Shown here: positions 39,318-48,197 of the stretch, one piece after another | Layout of the letters: every line of letters starts with the position of its first letter | Numbering within the stretch: position 1 is the first letter of the stretch | Assembly (NCBI RefSeq): GCF_023101145.1 | Contig: NZ_CP073714.1 | Location: 2,356,001 to 2,420,000, forward strand | Direction of reading: 5' to 3' | Length of the DNA: 64,000 nt | Origin: Paenibacillus pabuli | GTDB taxonomy: Bacteria > Bacillota > Bacilli > Paenibacillales > Paenibacillaceae | Notes under the pieces: model-generated | What the model was told of the DNA's origin: nothing | Database searches by the model: none | Seen by the model: only the letters and a program-made list of their open reading frames with translations | Made by a program: the position numbers and the translations under genes

Positions 39318-39482
39318 GGATTGCAGGCCCTCCTTTCCTCGTACTCGTGTAACTATTTTAGAATGAGCTGGACGAATAGGCAAGAATACTGTGGGATTTT
39401 TCTACCGCAGGTAGATGGACTCATTACATAATGAAGGTAAGCAATTCAATCTGTTGGCATCAGAAAGGAGTGACATGGAAAT

Positions 39483-39758
39483 ATGGCAGGCAACACATCG
39501 GGAGATAAACAAGAAGTGAAGCACCCGTATGTTGGAATGTGGGTGACGAAGGACGGGTACATCAGGCACGAACTTCTCCCTGACGGTCGCTATGATGAAG
39601 CGCGGGGAAATAGGCAAAATGCATATCAAGGTCGGTATGTAGTCGATGGAGACCATATTGAATATGTGGATGATACTGGCTTTACCGCCGATGGAGACTT
39701 TAAGGACGGTGTGCTTTACCATGCGGGCATGGTGCTGTACAGAGAAAATTCACAATGA
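39483..39758 (+). CDS. Atu4866-domain protein
   Basis: 91 residues, recognisable as the small Atu4866 family: HPYVGMWVTKDGYIRHELLP, DGRYDEARGNRQNAYQG, RYVVDGDHIEYVDDTGFTAD, GVLYHAGMVLYR. A lipocalin-like small beta barrel whose function is not established; homologues often lie next to SDR genes and AraC regulators, as here. SD AAAGGAG a few bases upstream. Confidence 0.85.
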   Translation: MAGNTSGDKQEVKHPYVGMWVTKDGYIRHELLPDGRYDEARGNRQNAYQGRYVVDGDHIEYVDDTGFTADGDFKDGVLYHAGMVLYRENSQ

Positions 39759-39788
39759 AATAAATATCTAATGGGGAGAGAAATCAAA

Positions 39789-40526
39789 ATGTATAATGTA
39801 AAAGGAAAAGTCGTTGTGATTACGGGTGCAAGCAGCGGAATTGGGGAGGCAACGGCGCGTCTGTTGGCAGAACATGGTGCACATGTTGTCATTGGTGCAA
39901 GAAGGGTGGATCGTCTGGAGGCGCTGGCGTCCTCCATTCGCTCGGAAGGTGGTTCAGTAGAATATCATACACTTGATGTTACACAGCTGGAAGAGATGCA
40001 AACGATCGTAGAGCTTGCGCTCAGTCGTTATGGACGTTTGGATGTGATTGTTAATAATGCAGGAGTCATGCCGCTATCGCCCCTTGAAGCACGAAAAGTG
40101 GACGAGTGGAACCGTATGATTGATGTTAACATTCGCGGTGTTCTGCACGGCATTGCCGTTGGGCTGCCGATTATGAAAGAACAGGGTTCTGGCCAGTTTA
40201 TTAATATCGCCTCTATCGGAGCCTATGCCGTGACACCAACAGCCGCTGTATATTGTGCAACCAAATACGCAGTCCGTGCGATCTCGGAGGGTCTGCGACA
40301 GGAAGTAGACGGAGATATCCGCGTAACCCTCGTATCACCAGGTGTGACTGAATCCGAACTTGCCGAATCCATCTCTGATGATGAAGCACGCGAGCTTATG
40401 AAAGATTATCGGCGCATATCCATTCCGGCCACGGCTATTGCTCAGAGCATTTTGTACGCGATCAACCAGCCAGCCGAGGTGGATGTGAATGAAATTGTGG
40501 TGAGACCCACAGCAAGCATGGCTTAA
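39789..40526 (+). CDS. SDR-family oxidoreductase
   Basis: 245 residues. ATG 39789 after GGGGAG. Motifs: VVVITGASSGIGEATARLLA (TGxxxGIG), LDVIVNNAGVMPLSP (NNAG), Ser in NIASIGAYA, YxxxK in VYCATKYAV. NADP(H)-preferring by the R after GA (VIGARRVDRL). The substrate is unknown; this subgroup acts on various ketones and aldehydes. Downstream of the Atu4866-like gene by 30 bp, probably one operon under the divergent AraC-type regulator. Confidence 0.88.
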   Translation: MYNVKGKVVVITGASSGIGEATARLLAEHGAHVVIGARRVDRLEALASSIRSEGGSVEYHTLDVTQLEEMQTIVELALSRYGRLDVIVNNAGVMPLSPLEARKVDEWNRMIDVNIRGVLHGIAVGLPIMKEQGSGQFINIASIGAYAVTPTAAVYCATKYAVRAISEGLRQEVDGDIRVTLVSPGVTESELAESISDDEARELMKDYRRISIPATAIAQSILYAINQPAEVDVNEIVVRPTASMA

Positions 40527-40544
40527 AACTCACGATAAAACTGC

Positions 40545-40586
40545 AAAGACGTCCACAACCATATGTACGGGTTGGGGCGTCTTTTT
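40545..40586 (+). terminator. Terminator of the Atu4866-SDR unit
   Basis: AAAGACGTCC with GGGGCGTCTTT, an inner AACC/GGTT stem, then TTTTTGT. Confidence 0.75.
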
Positions 40587-40668
40587 GTACTCTGAAAGAG
40601 AGCTCGTGTCGGTTCCAATATGGTATAGTAATGATCAAGTAACGCACCAGAGAGAGGGGAATAATGCA

Positions 40669-41571
40669 TTGACGCTGCAACAGCTAAAATATGTGATTGA
40701 AGTCGCCACGCGTGGCTCGATGAATGAAGCCGCCAAGCGGCTGTTTATTTCCCAGCCCAGCCTGTCGAATGCCATTCGGGATCTGGAGCAGGAGCTGCGG
40801 ATTACCATTTTTGAACGCACGAATAAAGGGATAACCTTATCCAAAGAAGGCGTGGAATTTTTAAGTTATGCACGCCAGGTAGTGGAGCAGGCGGAACTGC
40901 TGGAGAATCGTTATTTGAACGCGAAGCCATCTCCGCAACATTTTTCCGTCTCTACACAGCACTATGCGTTTGCAGTAAATGCCTTCGTGAAGCTGGTACA
41001 GCAGTATGGACAGGATGAATATGAACTGGCTCTGAGGGAAACGAAAACGTATGAAATTATCCAGGATGTAAAAAGCCTGCGCAGCGAGATTGGCATTCTG
41101 TATCTGAATGAATTCAATTCCAAGGTTATCAATAAGCTGCTTAAGGATGCCGGCCTGCTGTTTAACAGTCTGTTTGTTGCCAAGCCGCATATTTTTATCA
41201 GTGTACAAAATCCGCTGGCGAAGCAGGAGTCAGTTGCGATTGAACAGCTTCAGGATTATCCATACCTGTCCTTCGATCAGGGGGAATATAACTCCTTCCA
41301 TTTTTCAGAGGAGATCCTAAGCACACTTTCTCATCCCAAAAGCATACAGGTTAACGACCGGGCCACGTTGTTTAATCTGTTGATCGGTTTGAACGGATAT
41401 ACCATCTCGACAGGTGTGCTTAGTGCCGATCTGAACGGGAACGAGATCATCCCCGTCCCGCTGGAGTGTGAAGAGACCATTAATGTCGGTTGGATCAGCC
41501 ACAAAAATGCTTCGCTTTCCAATCTCGGCGTGGAGTACGTTCAGGCTCTGCATGAGGCGATTCAATCCTAA
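40669..41571 (+). CDS. LysR-family regulator
   Basis: 300 residues. The likely start is TTG 40669, ten bases after AGAGGGGA; upstream in-frame codons lack an SD. N-terminal HTH: LQQLKYVIEVATRGSMNEAA, KRLFISQPSLSNAIRDLEQE, LRITIFERTNKGITLSKEG; the rest is the LysR substrate-binding domain with a YxxFD-like dimer strand. Targets are unknown; no divergent gene is adjacent, which is unusual for the family. Confidence 0.86.
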   Translation: MTLQQLKYVIEVATRGSMNEAAKRLFISQPSLSNAIRDLEQELRITIFERTNKGITLSKEGVEFLSYARQVVEQAELLENRYLNAKPSPQHFSVSTQHYAFAVNAFVKLVQQYGQDEYELALRETKTYEIIQDVKSLRSEIGILYLNEFNSKVINKLLKDAGLLFNSLFVAKPHIFISVQNPLAKQESVAIEQLQDYPYLSFDQGEYNSFHFSEEILSTLSHPKSIQVNDRATLFNLLIGLNGYTISTGVLSADLNGNEIIPVPLECEETINVGWISHKNASLSNLGVEYVQALHEAIQS

Positions 41572-41582
41572 TTGGTCATGGG

Positions 41583-41618
41583 AAAACCGTTTCCGTTCCA
41601 GCGGAGTCGGTTTTTTTT
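41583..41618 (+). terminator. Terminator of the LysR gene
   Basis: AAAACCG with CGGTTTT and an inner CCG/CGG, then TTTTTTTT. Confidence 0.75.
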
Positions 41619-41668
41619 AGAAACACATGTATAATCATTTGCGTAAAAGTACGAAGGGAGAACAGTCA

Positions 41669-42418
41669 GTGCGAGTTTTATACCGAAATAAGAGTGAACA
41701 ACACGAGTTGACGATATATGACACCTCCAGGCTTTATGGGGAAAAGGGGAAGTTTCGTGTGCTGGAATTCTCCAATGCTGCAGTTCAGGGGGCCATGGAT
41801 CTGGATAACCCATCCCGAATGGTACTGGAATATCCAAGAGCATTGGTTCACTTGATGGAACGAAATAATCCCGATTATGAATCGGTTTTTGTGGTTGGAC
41901 ATGGAATTGGAAGTTTATCTACCTACTTGTCTAACCGTCAAGTAAAAGTCGCCGAACTCGATGCGGAAGTCGTAGAGCTGAGCAGAACGTTCTTTGGATA
42001 TAGTGGAGATCAAGTGATGGTTGGTGACGGTCGTGAACTATTGGAGCAGGAAGCCTCAGGCTCATACAATTATATTATTGTAGATGCTTTTACCGCTGCG
42101 GGAACACCCACACAGTTTACTTCAAGCACTTTTTTTGCGATGCTGAAAGACAAATTGCATTCTGGTGGTATCGTATTGCTGAATGTATTTGGTCGTGCAG
42201 GCAATGACAGACTTGTGAATGCGATTCATACGACATTACAGGAACACTTCACTTATACGCGCTCTTTTGCATTGCCAGCTGAGTCACCCGATGAAGTCCA
42301 AAATCGTATCTTGGTGGGCTGTGACAGCCCAATTTCATATCAATCGCGTCATATGGCAGGGTTTGTAGAACAGCAGTTGGGCGAAGGTTATATTATTGTG
42401 GACTCAGATGAATGTTAA
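41669..42418 (+). CDS. Spermidine-synthase-like methyltransferase-fold protein
   Basis: 249 residues. GTG 41669 follows AAGGGAGA by 8 nt. SpeE-like Rossmann fold: SVFVVGHGIGSLSTYL (motif I), VAELDAEVVELSRTFFGYSG, VMVGDGRELLE and YIIVDAFTAAGTPTQF. The N-terminal segment begins with a small beta domain (IYDTSRLYGEKGKFRVLEFS) as in spermidine synthases. The usual Asp of the aminopropyl-transfer site (GGGDG) is changed (GHGIG), so it is probably not a true spermidine synthase but one of the fused or orphan SpeE-like proteins. Confidence 0.78.
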   Translation: MRVLYRNKSEQHELTIYDTSRLYGEKGKFRVLEFSNAAVQGAMDLDNPSRMVLEYPRALVHLMERNNPDYESVFVVGHGIGSLSTYLSNRQVKVAELDAEVVELSRTFFGYSGDQVMVGDGRELLEQEASGSYNYIIVDAFTAAGTPTQFTSSTFFAMLKDKLHSGGIVLLNVFGRAGNDRLVNAIHTTLQEHFTYTRSFALPAESPDEVQNRILVGCDSPISYQSRHMAGFVEQQLGEGYIIVDSDEC

Positions 42419-42548
42419 TTAATTTGTCAAAAAATTGTCAATCTTCCGATGTAATTATTCCAACTTCATAAACTATTTATTTCTTCTTAACAACTTTCGT
42501 ATAAAATAGAAGGAATGTGCCTTTTCATGAAAACCGGGGGAAGCAATA

Positions 42549-44165
42549 ATGATCGCAAAGAATAAAACATCCAGATTAAGAAGAAAAGTAAGAGAGAACA
42601 AAAAAATCAGCCTTACCGCTTTGTTGAGTGGATTGGTCACCATTGCCGTTTTGATGACATTGACCATTATGTTTATTTCATCTTATACATCCCAGAAGCA
42701 GTCGCTAATTGATAGTGCCCTCTCACTTAATTATTCAAGTGCCGTGCAGATGAGCCAAACACTGGACTCGTTGTTTCAATCCATGCAGACCAGTTTGAAG
42801 TATTCAGCTAATTATTTTCCGGAAATAGACTATGGAGATGCCAAAAAACTGGATTCCACACTGGATTTGATTCGAAACAGCAGTAATTATTTCAATTCGG
42901 TTTCTCTGATCGATGCATCGGGAATTATTCGGGGATCATCTCCCTATTTGGAAAAAAGCCTCGGACAGCCTATAACTTCTGATGCAGCCAAAAATGCGTT
43001 TAAATCGAGGTCTTCCTATATATCCGAAGCATACCGTGGGCCTTATTCGGAACGAAGAGTTGTATTTGTAAGTGAACCGATCTTCAGTCCATCAGGTGAA
43101 TTCAATGGTTTAATTAGTGGGAGCATCTATTTGCAGGAAAACAACATCTTGAACCTGTCATTTGGCAGTCAGCTGAAGACCAGTAATGGCTCTTATTTTT
43201 TTATTGTTGATGCCAAAGGAACGTTGTTGTTTCATCCGGATACGGAGAGAATCGGTGAAAATCTAAGCAAAAATCAAGTTGTGCAGAAGTTGCTTCATGA
43301 CCAGACAGGCAAAGAACAATACAAGAATCTGGCGGGTGTGGATTCACTCGCAGGTTATTATAAGGTTCCCACAACAGATTGGGGAGTTGTTGTTGTATCT
43401 CCAACCCAGATGGTATACGATCAACTGAATCAACATATCCGCATGCTGCTGCTGTACACTTCAGTGCCATTTCTAATCCTAACGCTGATTGTCATTCGTG
43501 TAGCGCGCAAGCTCGCCAGTCCGTTTGTTTACCTTGCAGACTTGGTTAACCAGGTGGATCAGGGTAAAATAGATCTGCCTGTAATGAAGCCGCATTGGAA
43601 CAGGGAAGCTGACTTGTTAACACGTACCGTGCTGAGCGCATTGGCGAATTTTCGGAAGCAGAGGGACCAGCTTACTTATGATGCCAGAACGGACGTATTA
43701 ACCGGTATGACCAATCGCAGAACTTTTGAAGAAGTTATTCAGCACTGGATTGATGAAGAAGTACCTTTCTCCATTGTGGTCCTGGATATTGATCGTTTCA
43801 AATCCATAAACGATACGTATGGGCATCATGCTGGGGATCAGGTTCTGAAGCATATCGCGAATATTATTAAACTGTCGGTTCGACCGCAGGATGTATGCTC
43901 GCGGTTTGGCGGCGAGGAATTTGTTGTGTTATTGCGAAATACGGAGTCAAAAACAGCGTATCAGATTGCCGAGCAGATCCGTGTATCCGTGGAACAAAGT
44001 ATATTGCCCATTGATCGTTCTGTGACGATTTCGGCTGGCATTGCCGAATATCCGCTGCATTCCACCACAGGGACAGAGTTGTTCCATTTGGCGGACAATG
44101 CGTTATATCAAGCCAAGGAAGAAGGGCGCAATCGTACCATTACCATTCAAACAGTCATTAAATGA
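42549..44165 (+). CDS. Membrane diguanylate cyclase with dCache sensor
   Basis: 538 residues. TM1 at about 25-47 and TM2 at about 298-318 flank an extracytoplasmic double-Cache sensor; a HAMP-like linker follows (ASPFVYLADLVNQVDQGKID); GGDEF domain from about 375. Active site RFGGEEF; the substrate loop DIDRFKSINDTYGHHAGDQ is complete. An RxxD inhibitory site (RPQD) lies five residues before GGEEF, so product feedback is expected. It makes c-di-GMP from GTP in response to a small external ligand. Monocistronic. Confidence 0.93.
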   Translation: MIAKNKTSRLRRKVRENKKISLTALLSGLVTIAVLMTLTIMFISSYTSQKQSLIDSALSLNYSSAVQMSQTLDSLFQSMQTSLKYSANYFPEIDYGDAKKLDSTLDLIRNSSNYFNSVSLIDASGIIRGSSPYLEKSLGQPITSDAAKNAFKSRSSYISEAYRGPYSERRVVFVSEPIFSPSGEFNGLISGSIYLQENNILNLSFGSQLKTSNGSYFFIVDAKGTLLFHPDTERIGENLSKNQVVQKLLHDQTGKEQYKNLAGVDSLAGYYKVPTTDWGVVVVSPTQMVYDQLNQHIRMLLLYTSVPFLILTLIVIRVARKLASPFVYLADLVNQVDQGKIDLPVMKPHWNREADLLTRTVLSALANFRKQRDQLTYDARTDVLTGMTNRRTFEEVIQHWIDEEVPFSIVVLDIDRFKSINDTYGHHAGDQVLKHIANIIKLSVRPQDVCSRFGGEEFVVLLRNTESKTAYQIAEQIRVSVEQSILPIDRSVTISAGIAEYPLHSTTGTELFHLADNALYQAKEEGRNRTITIQTVIK

Positions 44166-44199
44166 GTTTCATACATCGTTCTATCGAAAATATATACAA

Positions 44200-44241
44200 A
44201 AGAAGCTAATCCCGCGTAAGAAAGGAATAGCTTCTTTTTAT
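44200..44241. terminator. Bidirectional terminator between DGC and hxlR-like genes
   Basis: AAGAAGCTA pairs with TAGCTTCTT, then TTTATT; A-run on the other flank. Confidence 0.7.
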
Positions 44242-44251
44242 TGTATTTTGT

Positions 44252-44611
44252 CTAGACCTCTTGTGATCTGGCCAGGACTTCATTCGTATACTGTTCTCCC
44301 CAGTCTCGCATGCTGTAAATAATCGGTCGGAGCGTTTCTCCAAATGGCGTAAGCGAATATTCCACCTTGGGCGGAACCTGAGGGTAGATTTCCCTGTGAA
44401 CAATTCCGCTGCTCTCCAGCTCTCTTAATTGGAGAGTTAACATCCGTTGGGTAATATCGGGAAATAATTTTCTGATCTCATTAAATCTTAACGGACCAGA
44501 GAAGAGGTGATATAGAATGGCTCCTTTCCATTTGCCTCCAATGACACTAAGCGTGACTTCAACGGAACAGCCATAAGGCGAAGGACAGACATCATTCGGA
44601 TTCTTTCTCAT
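44252..44611 (-). CDS. HxlR-family regulator
   Basis: 119 residues with the HxlR winged helix: C9 in [84 protein letters not shown]. The N-terminal Cys matches the redox-sensing Cys of YodB/HypR-type members. The nearest target is the divergent or downstream DoxX-like gene; control of it is inferred. SD GGAGGTG. Confidence 0.88.
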   Translation of the reverse strand: MRKNPNDVCPSPYGCSVEVTLSVIGGKWKGAILYHLFSGPLRFNEIRKLFPDITQRMLTLQLRELESSGIVHREIYPQVPPKVEYSLTPFGETLRPIIYSMRDWGEQYTNEVLARSQEV

Positions 44612-44759
44612 TATAGTTGCACCTCCAGTTCGTGGTGGTTATTTTATAGTATCCATTTCAGTACTACATCACATAAATGTACATATCACTTATCTATGAG
44701 CATATCACTTCTCCACTGGATTATAAACCCCATGCATCGGCATGAGGTTAAATCAACAA

Positions 44760-44797
44760 AGAACCCCGGTTTCGTATAGCGAAACATCGAGGTTCTC
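44760..44797 (-). terminator. Terminator of the DoxX gene (minus strand)
   Basis: Minus strand: GAGAACCTC with an inner GTTTCG/CGAAAC stem and GGGGTTC, then TTTGTTG. Imperfect but well placed, about 20 bp after the stop. Confidence 0.5.
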
Positions 44798-44814
44798 AGG
44801 AATGAAAGGCTCAA

Positions 44815-45210
44815 TTATATTAAATTTTCCAGGGAGTACGCTCCTGCACCCGCAAGTGCGACACCGATCAGCGATCCGAGCATAACCAGATTGTATTCGA
44901 ATCCTCCGTTCAGATTCCAAAGCCCTTTACCTGCATGAACTTTCGCTATGGCAACAACCATAGGGATAATAAGCAAAATCGCAGCAAAACCAATCCAGAG
45001 ACCCACGCCAAATAGTAATCCGCCGATCAATTCAACAAGGCCTCCACAGACAGCCATAACTCTCGCAGGCTTCAGACCTACCGCACCGAAAAAATTGGCT
45101 GTTCCTGATATGCCTTCTCCACCAAACCAGCCAAACAGTTTCTTGCACGCATGACCCATCATAATGAATCCAATAACAAGTCGAATGATAAGTAATCCTG
45201 CGTCTAACAT
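44815..45210 (-). CDS. DoxX-family membrane protein
   Basis: 131 residues, four TM helices. Conserved features: LLIIRLVIGFIMMGHACKKL near the N-terminus, LFGWFGGEGISGTANFF, VCGGLVELIGGLLFGVGLWI, and a GLWNLNGGFEYNLVML segment typical of DoxX. Members join membrane-bound thiosulfate/quinone or redox complexes or respond to thiol stress; the exact role is unknown. It lies between an HxlR regulator and an oxidoreductase gene, in keeping with a redox-stress role. Confidence 0.88.
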   Translation of the reverse strand: MLDAGLLIIRLVIGFIMMGHACKKLFGWFGGEGISGTANFFGAVGLKPARVMAVCGGLVELIGGLLFGVGLWIGFAAILLIIPMVVAIAKVHAGKGLWNLNGGFEYNLVMLGSLIGVALAGAGAYSLENLI

Positions 45211-45266
45211 ATGTTTTGTTCCTCTTCTCTGATTGTATAAAATGATTGGTCTTTATCGTATAAATG

Positions 45267-46259
45267 TCAGATTAGGGATGCGAGAATAGCATCACATAGC
45301 GCCATAGTTCCAATATTATCCTTGCCACTGGAACGTGGAACAGAATTGTTCTGGCAGCATTCCATAAAATGAGCCATCTCACCAACAAATCCTCGTAAGT
45401 AGAGGTCGCGATACGCGCCTGACATGGGAGAGCCGGAAGGGGTAAAAACAGTATCCTGCTCCTCAAGGGATTTCCAAGGAAGGTTATTTCCTGTGCGGGA
45501 TTGATGAACCGTAAGTGTGTTAATCTCATCTGCTAACGCAAATCCGTTGTCAAAGGTGACGAGTACACTTTCGCTCTCGCGTGACCATGCACTCATGCCA
45601 GCAAAGTAGGCGCTGCCCACCACACCCTGATCAAATTTGAGGGAAATGCTCTGGTTAATATGTTCTCCGTCCTTAACCGTTGTGCCTGTGACCTGTACGG
45701 CTTCCCCGAACAGAAAACGCATCAGATCGACCATATGAATGGCAGCGAGCTTCATGAATTGTTCCTCATCCTTGCAGAAGGGAGTACTATCTACAGCGAA
45801 TTTCATTTGAAAAGAACGTGCTCTACCCATTGATCCACTATCAATCAGTTCCTTGAGTTTCATATAGACCGGAGCATATCGTTTCATAAATCCAACCATG
45901 ACAACCACACCAGCCTTTTGGGTAGCTTCAGCCACAGCAGCAGCTTCAGCGGCGTTCCATCCCAGCGGCTTGTCCACGTATACATTTTTGCCAGCCCGGA
46001 TGCACTCAAGGGCAAGGGTAATCTGATCTTCTGGTTGCGCCACAACAATGACGCCATCACAGTCTTCATTTTGCAGCATCAGCTGAGCATTGTCATATGC
46101 TGTCCCGCTGCTCCCAAAACGAAGGAGGGCCGCCTCGGACCGTTCCATACTGCGGGTGGCGATGGCCTGAATTTCTGCTCCTGCTTCAACAGCAGAAGGA
46201 TATATATTCGTGGAGGCATGGAATCCTGCACCGATAAAACAAAGTTTGGCTTTTTTCAT
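45267..46259 (-). CDS. Gfo/Idh/MocA-family oxidoreductase
   Basis: 330 residues. N-terminal Rossmann fold (KAKLCFIGAGFHASTNIYPS), then GVIVVAQPEDQITLALECIR and the family EKP motif as YVDKPLGW, with the catalytic Lys. The C-terminal domain is an alpha-beta sheet with HMVDLMRFLFG. Usually oxidises or reduces a sugar or inositol ring with NAD(P). It follows the S-adenosylhomocysteinase-like gene by 40 bp on the same strand, an unusual pairing that suggests the two work on linked substrates. Confidence 0.85.
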   Translation of the reverse strand: MKKAKLCFIGAGFHASTNIYPSAVEAGAEIQAIATRSMERSEAALLRFGSSGTAYDNAQLMLQNEDCDGVIVVAQPEDQITLALECIRAGKNVYVDKPLGWNAAEAAAVAEATQKAGVVVMVGFMKRYAPVYMKLKELIDSGSMGRARSFQMKFAVDSTPFCKDEEQFMKLAAIHMVDLMRFLFGEAVQVTGTTVKDGEHINQSISLKFDQGVVGSAYFAGMSAWSRESESVLVTFDNGFALADEINTLTVHQSRTGNNLPWKSLEEQDTVFTPSGSPMSGAYRDLYLRGFVGEMAHFMECCQNNSVPRSSGKDNIGTMALCDAILASLI

Positions 46260-46299
46260 GTAAACCTCTCCTTTAAATGCATATCACCATTCACACGGA

Positions 46300-47487
46300 T
46301 TAGATTTTGTAGCTTAAATGCTTTAACATCTGTCCGGCAATGGTGTTGTTAACGCTATGAGGAACCGGCTGTGGTCCGAGGGTGAGATGTTGGCGCTGCT
46401 GTACCAGATATAGCAGGCAGGCGGCTTGCAGGGACAAGCCCAGATCCATCGTTTCGGCAGGGTTACCGCTGCCACCAGCCAGGTTCAGCATCTCGCCTTG
46501 CGTGAGTAACATGAGTCGACGGCCATTGGCTAATGTAAATTGTTCGATATCCGCTGTCAGTTGTTTGGTATGCTGGGCATCCTGACGGAGAGTTTCCAAA
46601 TCCATTTCCCAAGAAAAATGTCCGGCATTGGCGAGAATCGTTCCATCATTCATTTGATTAAAATGTTCCTTCAGAATGGCGTTAGGACGACCAGTAACGG
46701 TAATGTACACTTGGGCAAATGCAAAGGTATCCTCTAATCGTGCCACTCTGAACCCATCCAGCGCCGCTTCCAGGCCAGCAATCGGATCGCTTTCTACAAC
46801 GACGACCTGGCTGCCCAGATTCCGCAAATACCTGGCAATGCCTCGTCCACAGGTTCCATACCCTACAATGACGAAACGACGTGTGGGCAAAATCAGGTTG
46901 GTAGTACGCATGAAACCTTCAATAATGGTCTGTCCGACACCGTGTTCATTTTCCATAATTCGTTTGAGTGGACTGTCATTAATGACAATGATCGGGAAAG
47001 GAATGTTCTCACCCGTCTCTTCACGCAGCAGATTGGCCCCTGTCGTTGTCTCCTCCGTACCACCAATCAGAGAGCTAGTATCATACTGTTGAATGAAGGT
47101 GCGTGCCAGATCAGCTCCGTTATCCATGATGAGATGGGGCTGGTGACAAAGCACATTGTGGATATTTTGCAGATGCTCATTGCGTTTGTCCGAACGTTGA
47201 CCATATACCGTGATGCCTTCTTCCTGCAGAGCTGCTGCGACGGCGTCTTTGGTTGTGCCGGGGCTGCCCGTCAATACAACGTTGGCTCCACCTGCCTGGA
47301 GTGTGCGGCATAACACAGCTGTTTTGGGCTCCACATGAATACAAATCCCAATGGTTAAGCCAGCAAAAGGAAGCTCTTTGGCAAAACGGGATTTCAGTTC
47401 GCCGAGCAGGGGCATATGCATTTCGGTCCAGTGAATGCTGCGTTTTCCTTCTTCAATACGTTCATATGTTGTGTTCTCGAGAGTCAT
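46300..47487 (-). CDS. ahcY: S-adenosyl-L-homocysteine hydrolase family protein
   Basis: 395 residues. ATG 47487 follows AAAAGGGGAG. Motifs of adenosylhomocysteinase: GICIHVEPKTAVLCRTL, DNGADLARTF, GGTEETTTGANLL, INDSPLKRIMEN, the NAD-binding RFVIVGYGTCGRGIARYLRN and ANAGHFSWEMDL. Canonical enzymes cleave SAH to adenosine and homocysteine, and end in K-x-x-x-Y (FKPDHYRY); this one is shorter and ends LKHLSYKI, so it belongs to a divergent subgroup. Bacillales often use Pfs/LuxS for SAH, so a special substrate is possible. Probably cotranscribed with the Gfo/Idh/MocA gene. Confidence 0.82.
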   Translation of the reverse strand: MTLENTTYERIEEGKRSIHWTEMHMPLLGELKSRFAKELPFAGLTIGICIHVEPKTAVLCRTLQAGGANVVLTGSPGTTKDAVAAALQEEGITVYGQRSDKRNEHLQNIHNVLCHQPHLIMDNGADLARTFIQQYDTSSLIGGTEETTTGANLLREETGENIPFPIIVINDSPLKRIMENEHGVGQTIIEGFMRTTNLILPTRRFVIVGYGTCGRGIARYLRNLGSQVVVVESDPIAGLEAALDGFRVARLEDTFAFAQVYITVTGRPNAILKEHFNQMNDGTILANAGHFSWEMDLETLRQDAQHTKQLTADIEQFTLANGRRLMLLTQGEMLNLAGGSGNPAETMDLGLSLQAACLLYLVQQRQHLTLGPQPVPHSVNNTIAGQMLKHLSYKI

Positions 47488-47518
47488 GCAAAGCTCCCCT
47501 TTTCGATGTAAGGTACAG

Positions 47519-47534
47519 CGTGTCCAACAGGACA
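47519..47534. promoter_or_regulatory. Palindrome upstream of ahcY-like gene
   Basis: GTGTCC-AACA-GGACAC, perfect 6-bp arms, 32 bp upstream of the ahcY-like start on the minus strand. A possible operator or leader hairpin. Confidence 0.4.
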
Positions 47535-47722
47535 CTTGATCTGCTTAATGTCTACGATAGGGAGTTTAATCGGGTTAAAAAAGGACATATGTCCCACTTA
47601 TTGCTGGTTGGAAAAAAAGATGTTGCAAACTTATTCCAGAGTATGTATACTCTTAATTACGGTAAAACAAGCAATTGTTTCACCAGAGTGCTTTTCATCC
47701 ATGATGAGAAGATACATATTAT

Positions 47723-47806
<84 letters not shown>

Positions 47807-47817
47807 TCGAAGAAAAA

Positions 47818-47859
47818 AGCTCGTGAAATTGCTCTAAAGGCAATTCACGAGCTTTTTTT
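47818..47859. terminator. Bidirectional terminator after tRNA-Leu
   Basis: AGCTCGTGAA-ATTGC pairs with GCAATTCACGAGCT, then TTTTTTT; the A-run upstream makes it work for the converging minus-strand gene too. Confidence 0.9.
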
Positions 47860-48037
47860 ATTTATTGAATCTGAAATGTTGCACACAAAGCCCTGCAATC
47901 GCTCCGGCAATACCGAAGACCGCAACACTGGCCATAACCTCATACGCCTGAAAACGAAACAGAAAAGCAATGCCGCTGCCCAATGTCGTTCCTGCGAGAA
48001 ATCCTAGAGAAATCCCTGTTTCTTTGGTTAATTTCAT
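47858..48037 (-). CDS. Small membrane protein
   Basis: 59 residues. ATG 48037 after AGGTGAAGC. Two TM helices: ISLGFLAGTTLGSGIAFLF and YEVMASVAVFGIAGAIAGLC, separated by a short basic loop. No known domain. Its stop codon lies inside the bidirectional terminator shared with the tRNA-Leu gene. Confidence 0.7.
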   Translation of the reverse strand: MKLTKETGISLGFLAGTTLGSGIAFLFRFQAYEVMASVAVFGIAGAIAGLCVQHFRFNK

Positions 48038-48197
48038 AGCTTCACCTGCTTGGGAATGTGAGTTTAGGATTTGCAAATTTTTAATACAGGAAGTAAAGTG
48101 TGATCAGGAAAATACTCACATTTTATTTCCTTTTTTTCATTTTGTGGTTTTATCCATGTAATTATGCATGATATTTCTTAAGGGAGGTTAAGAGCGA

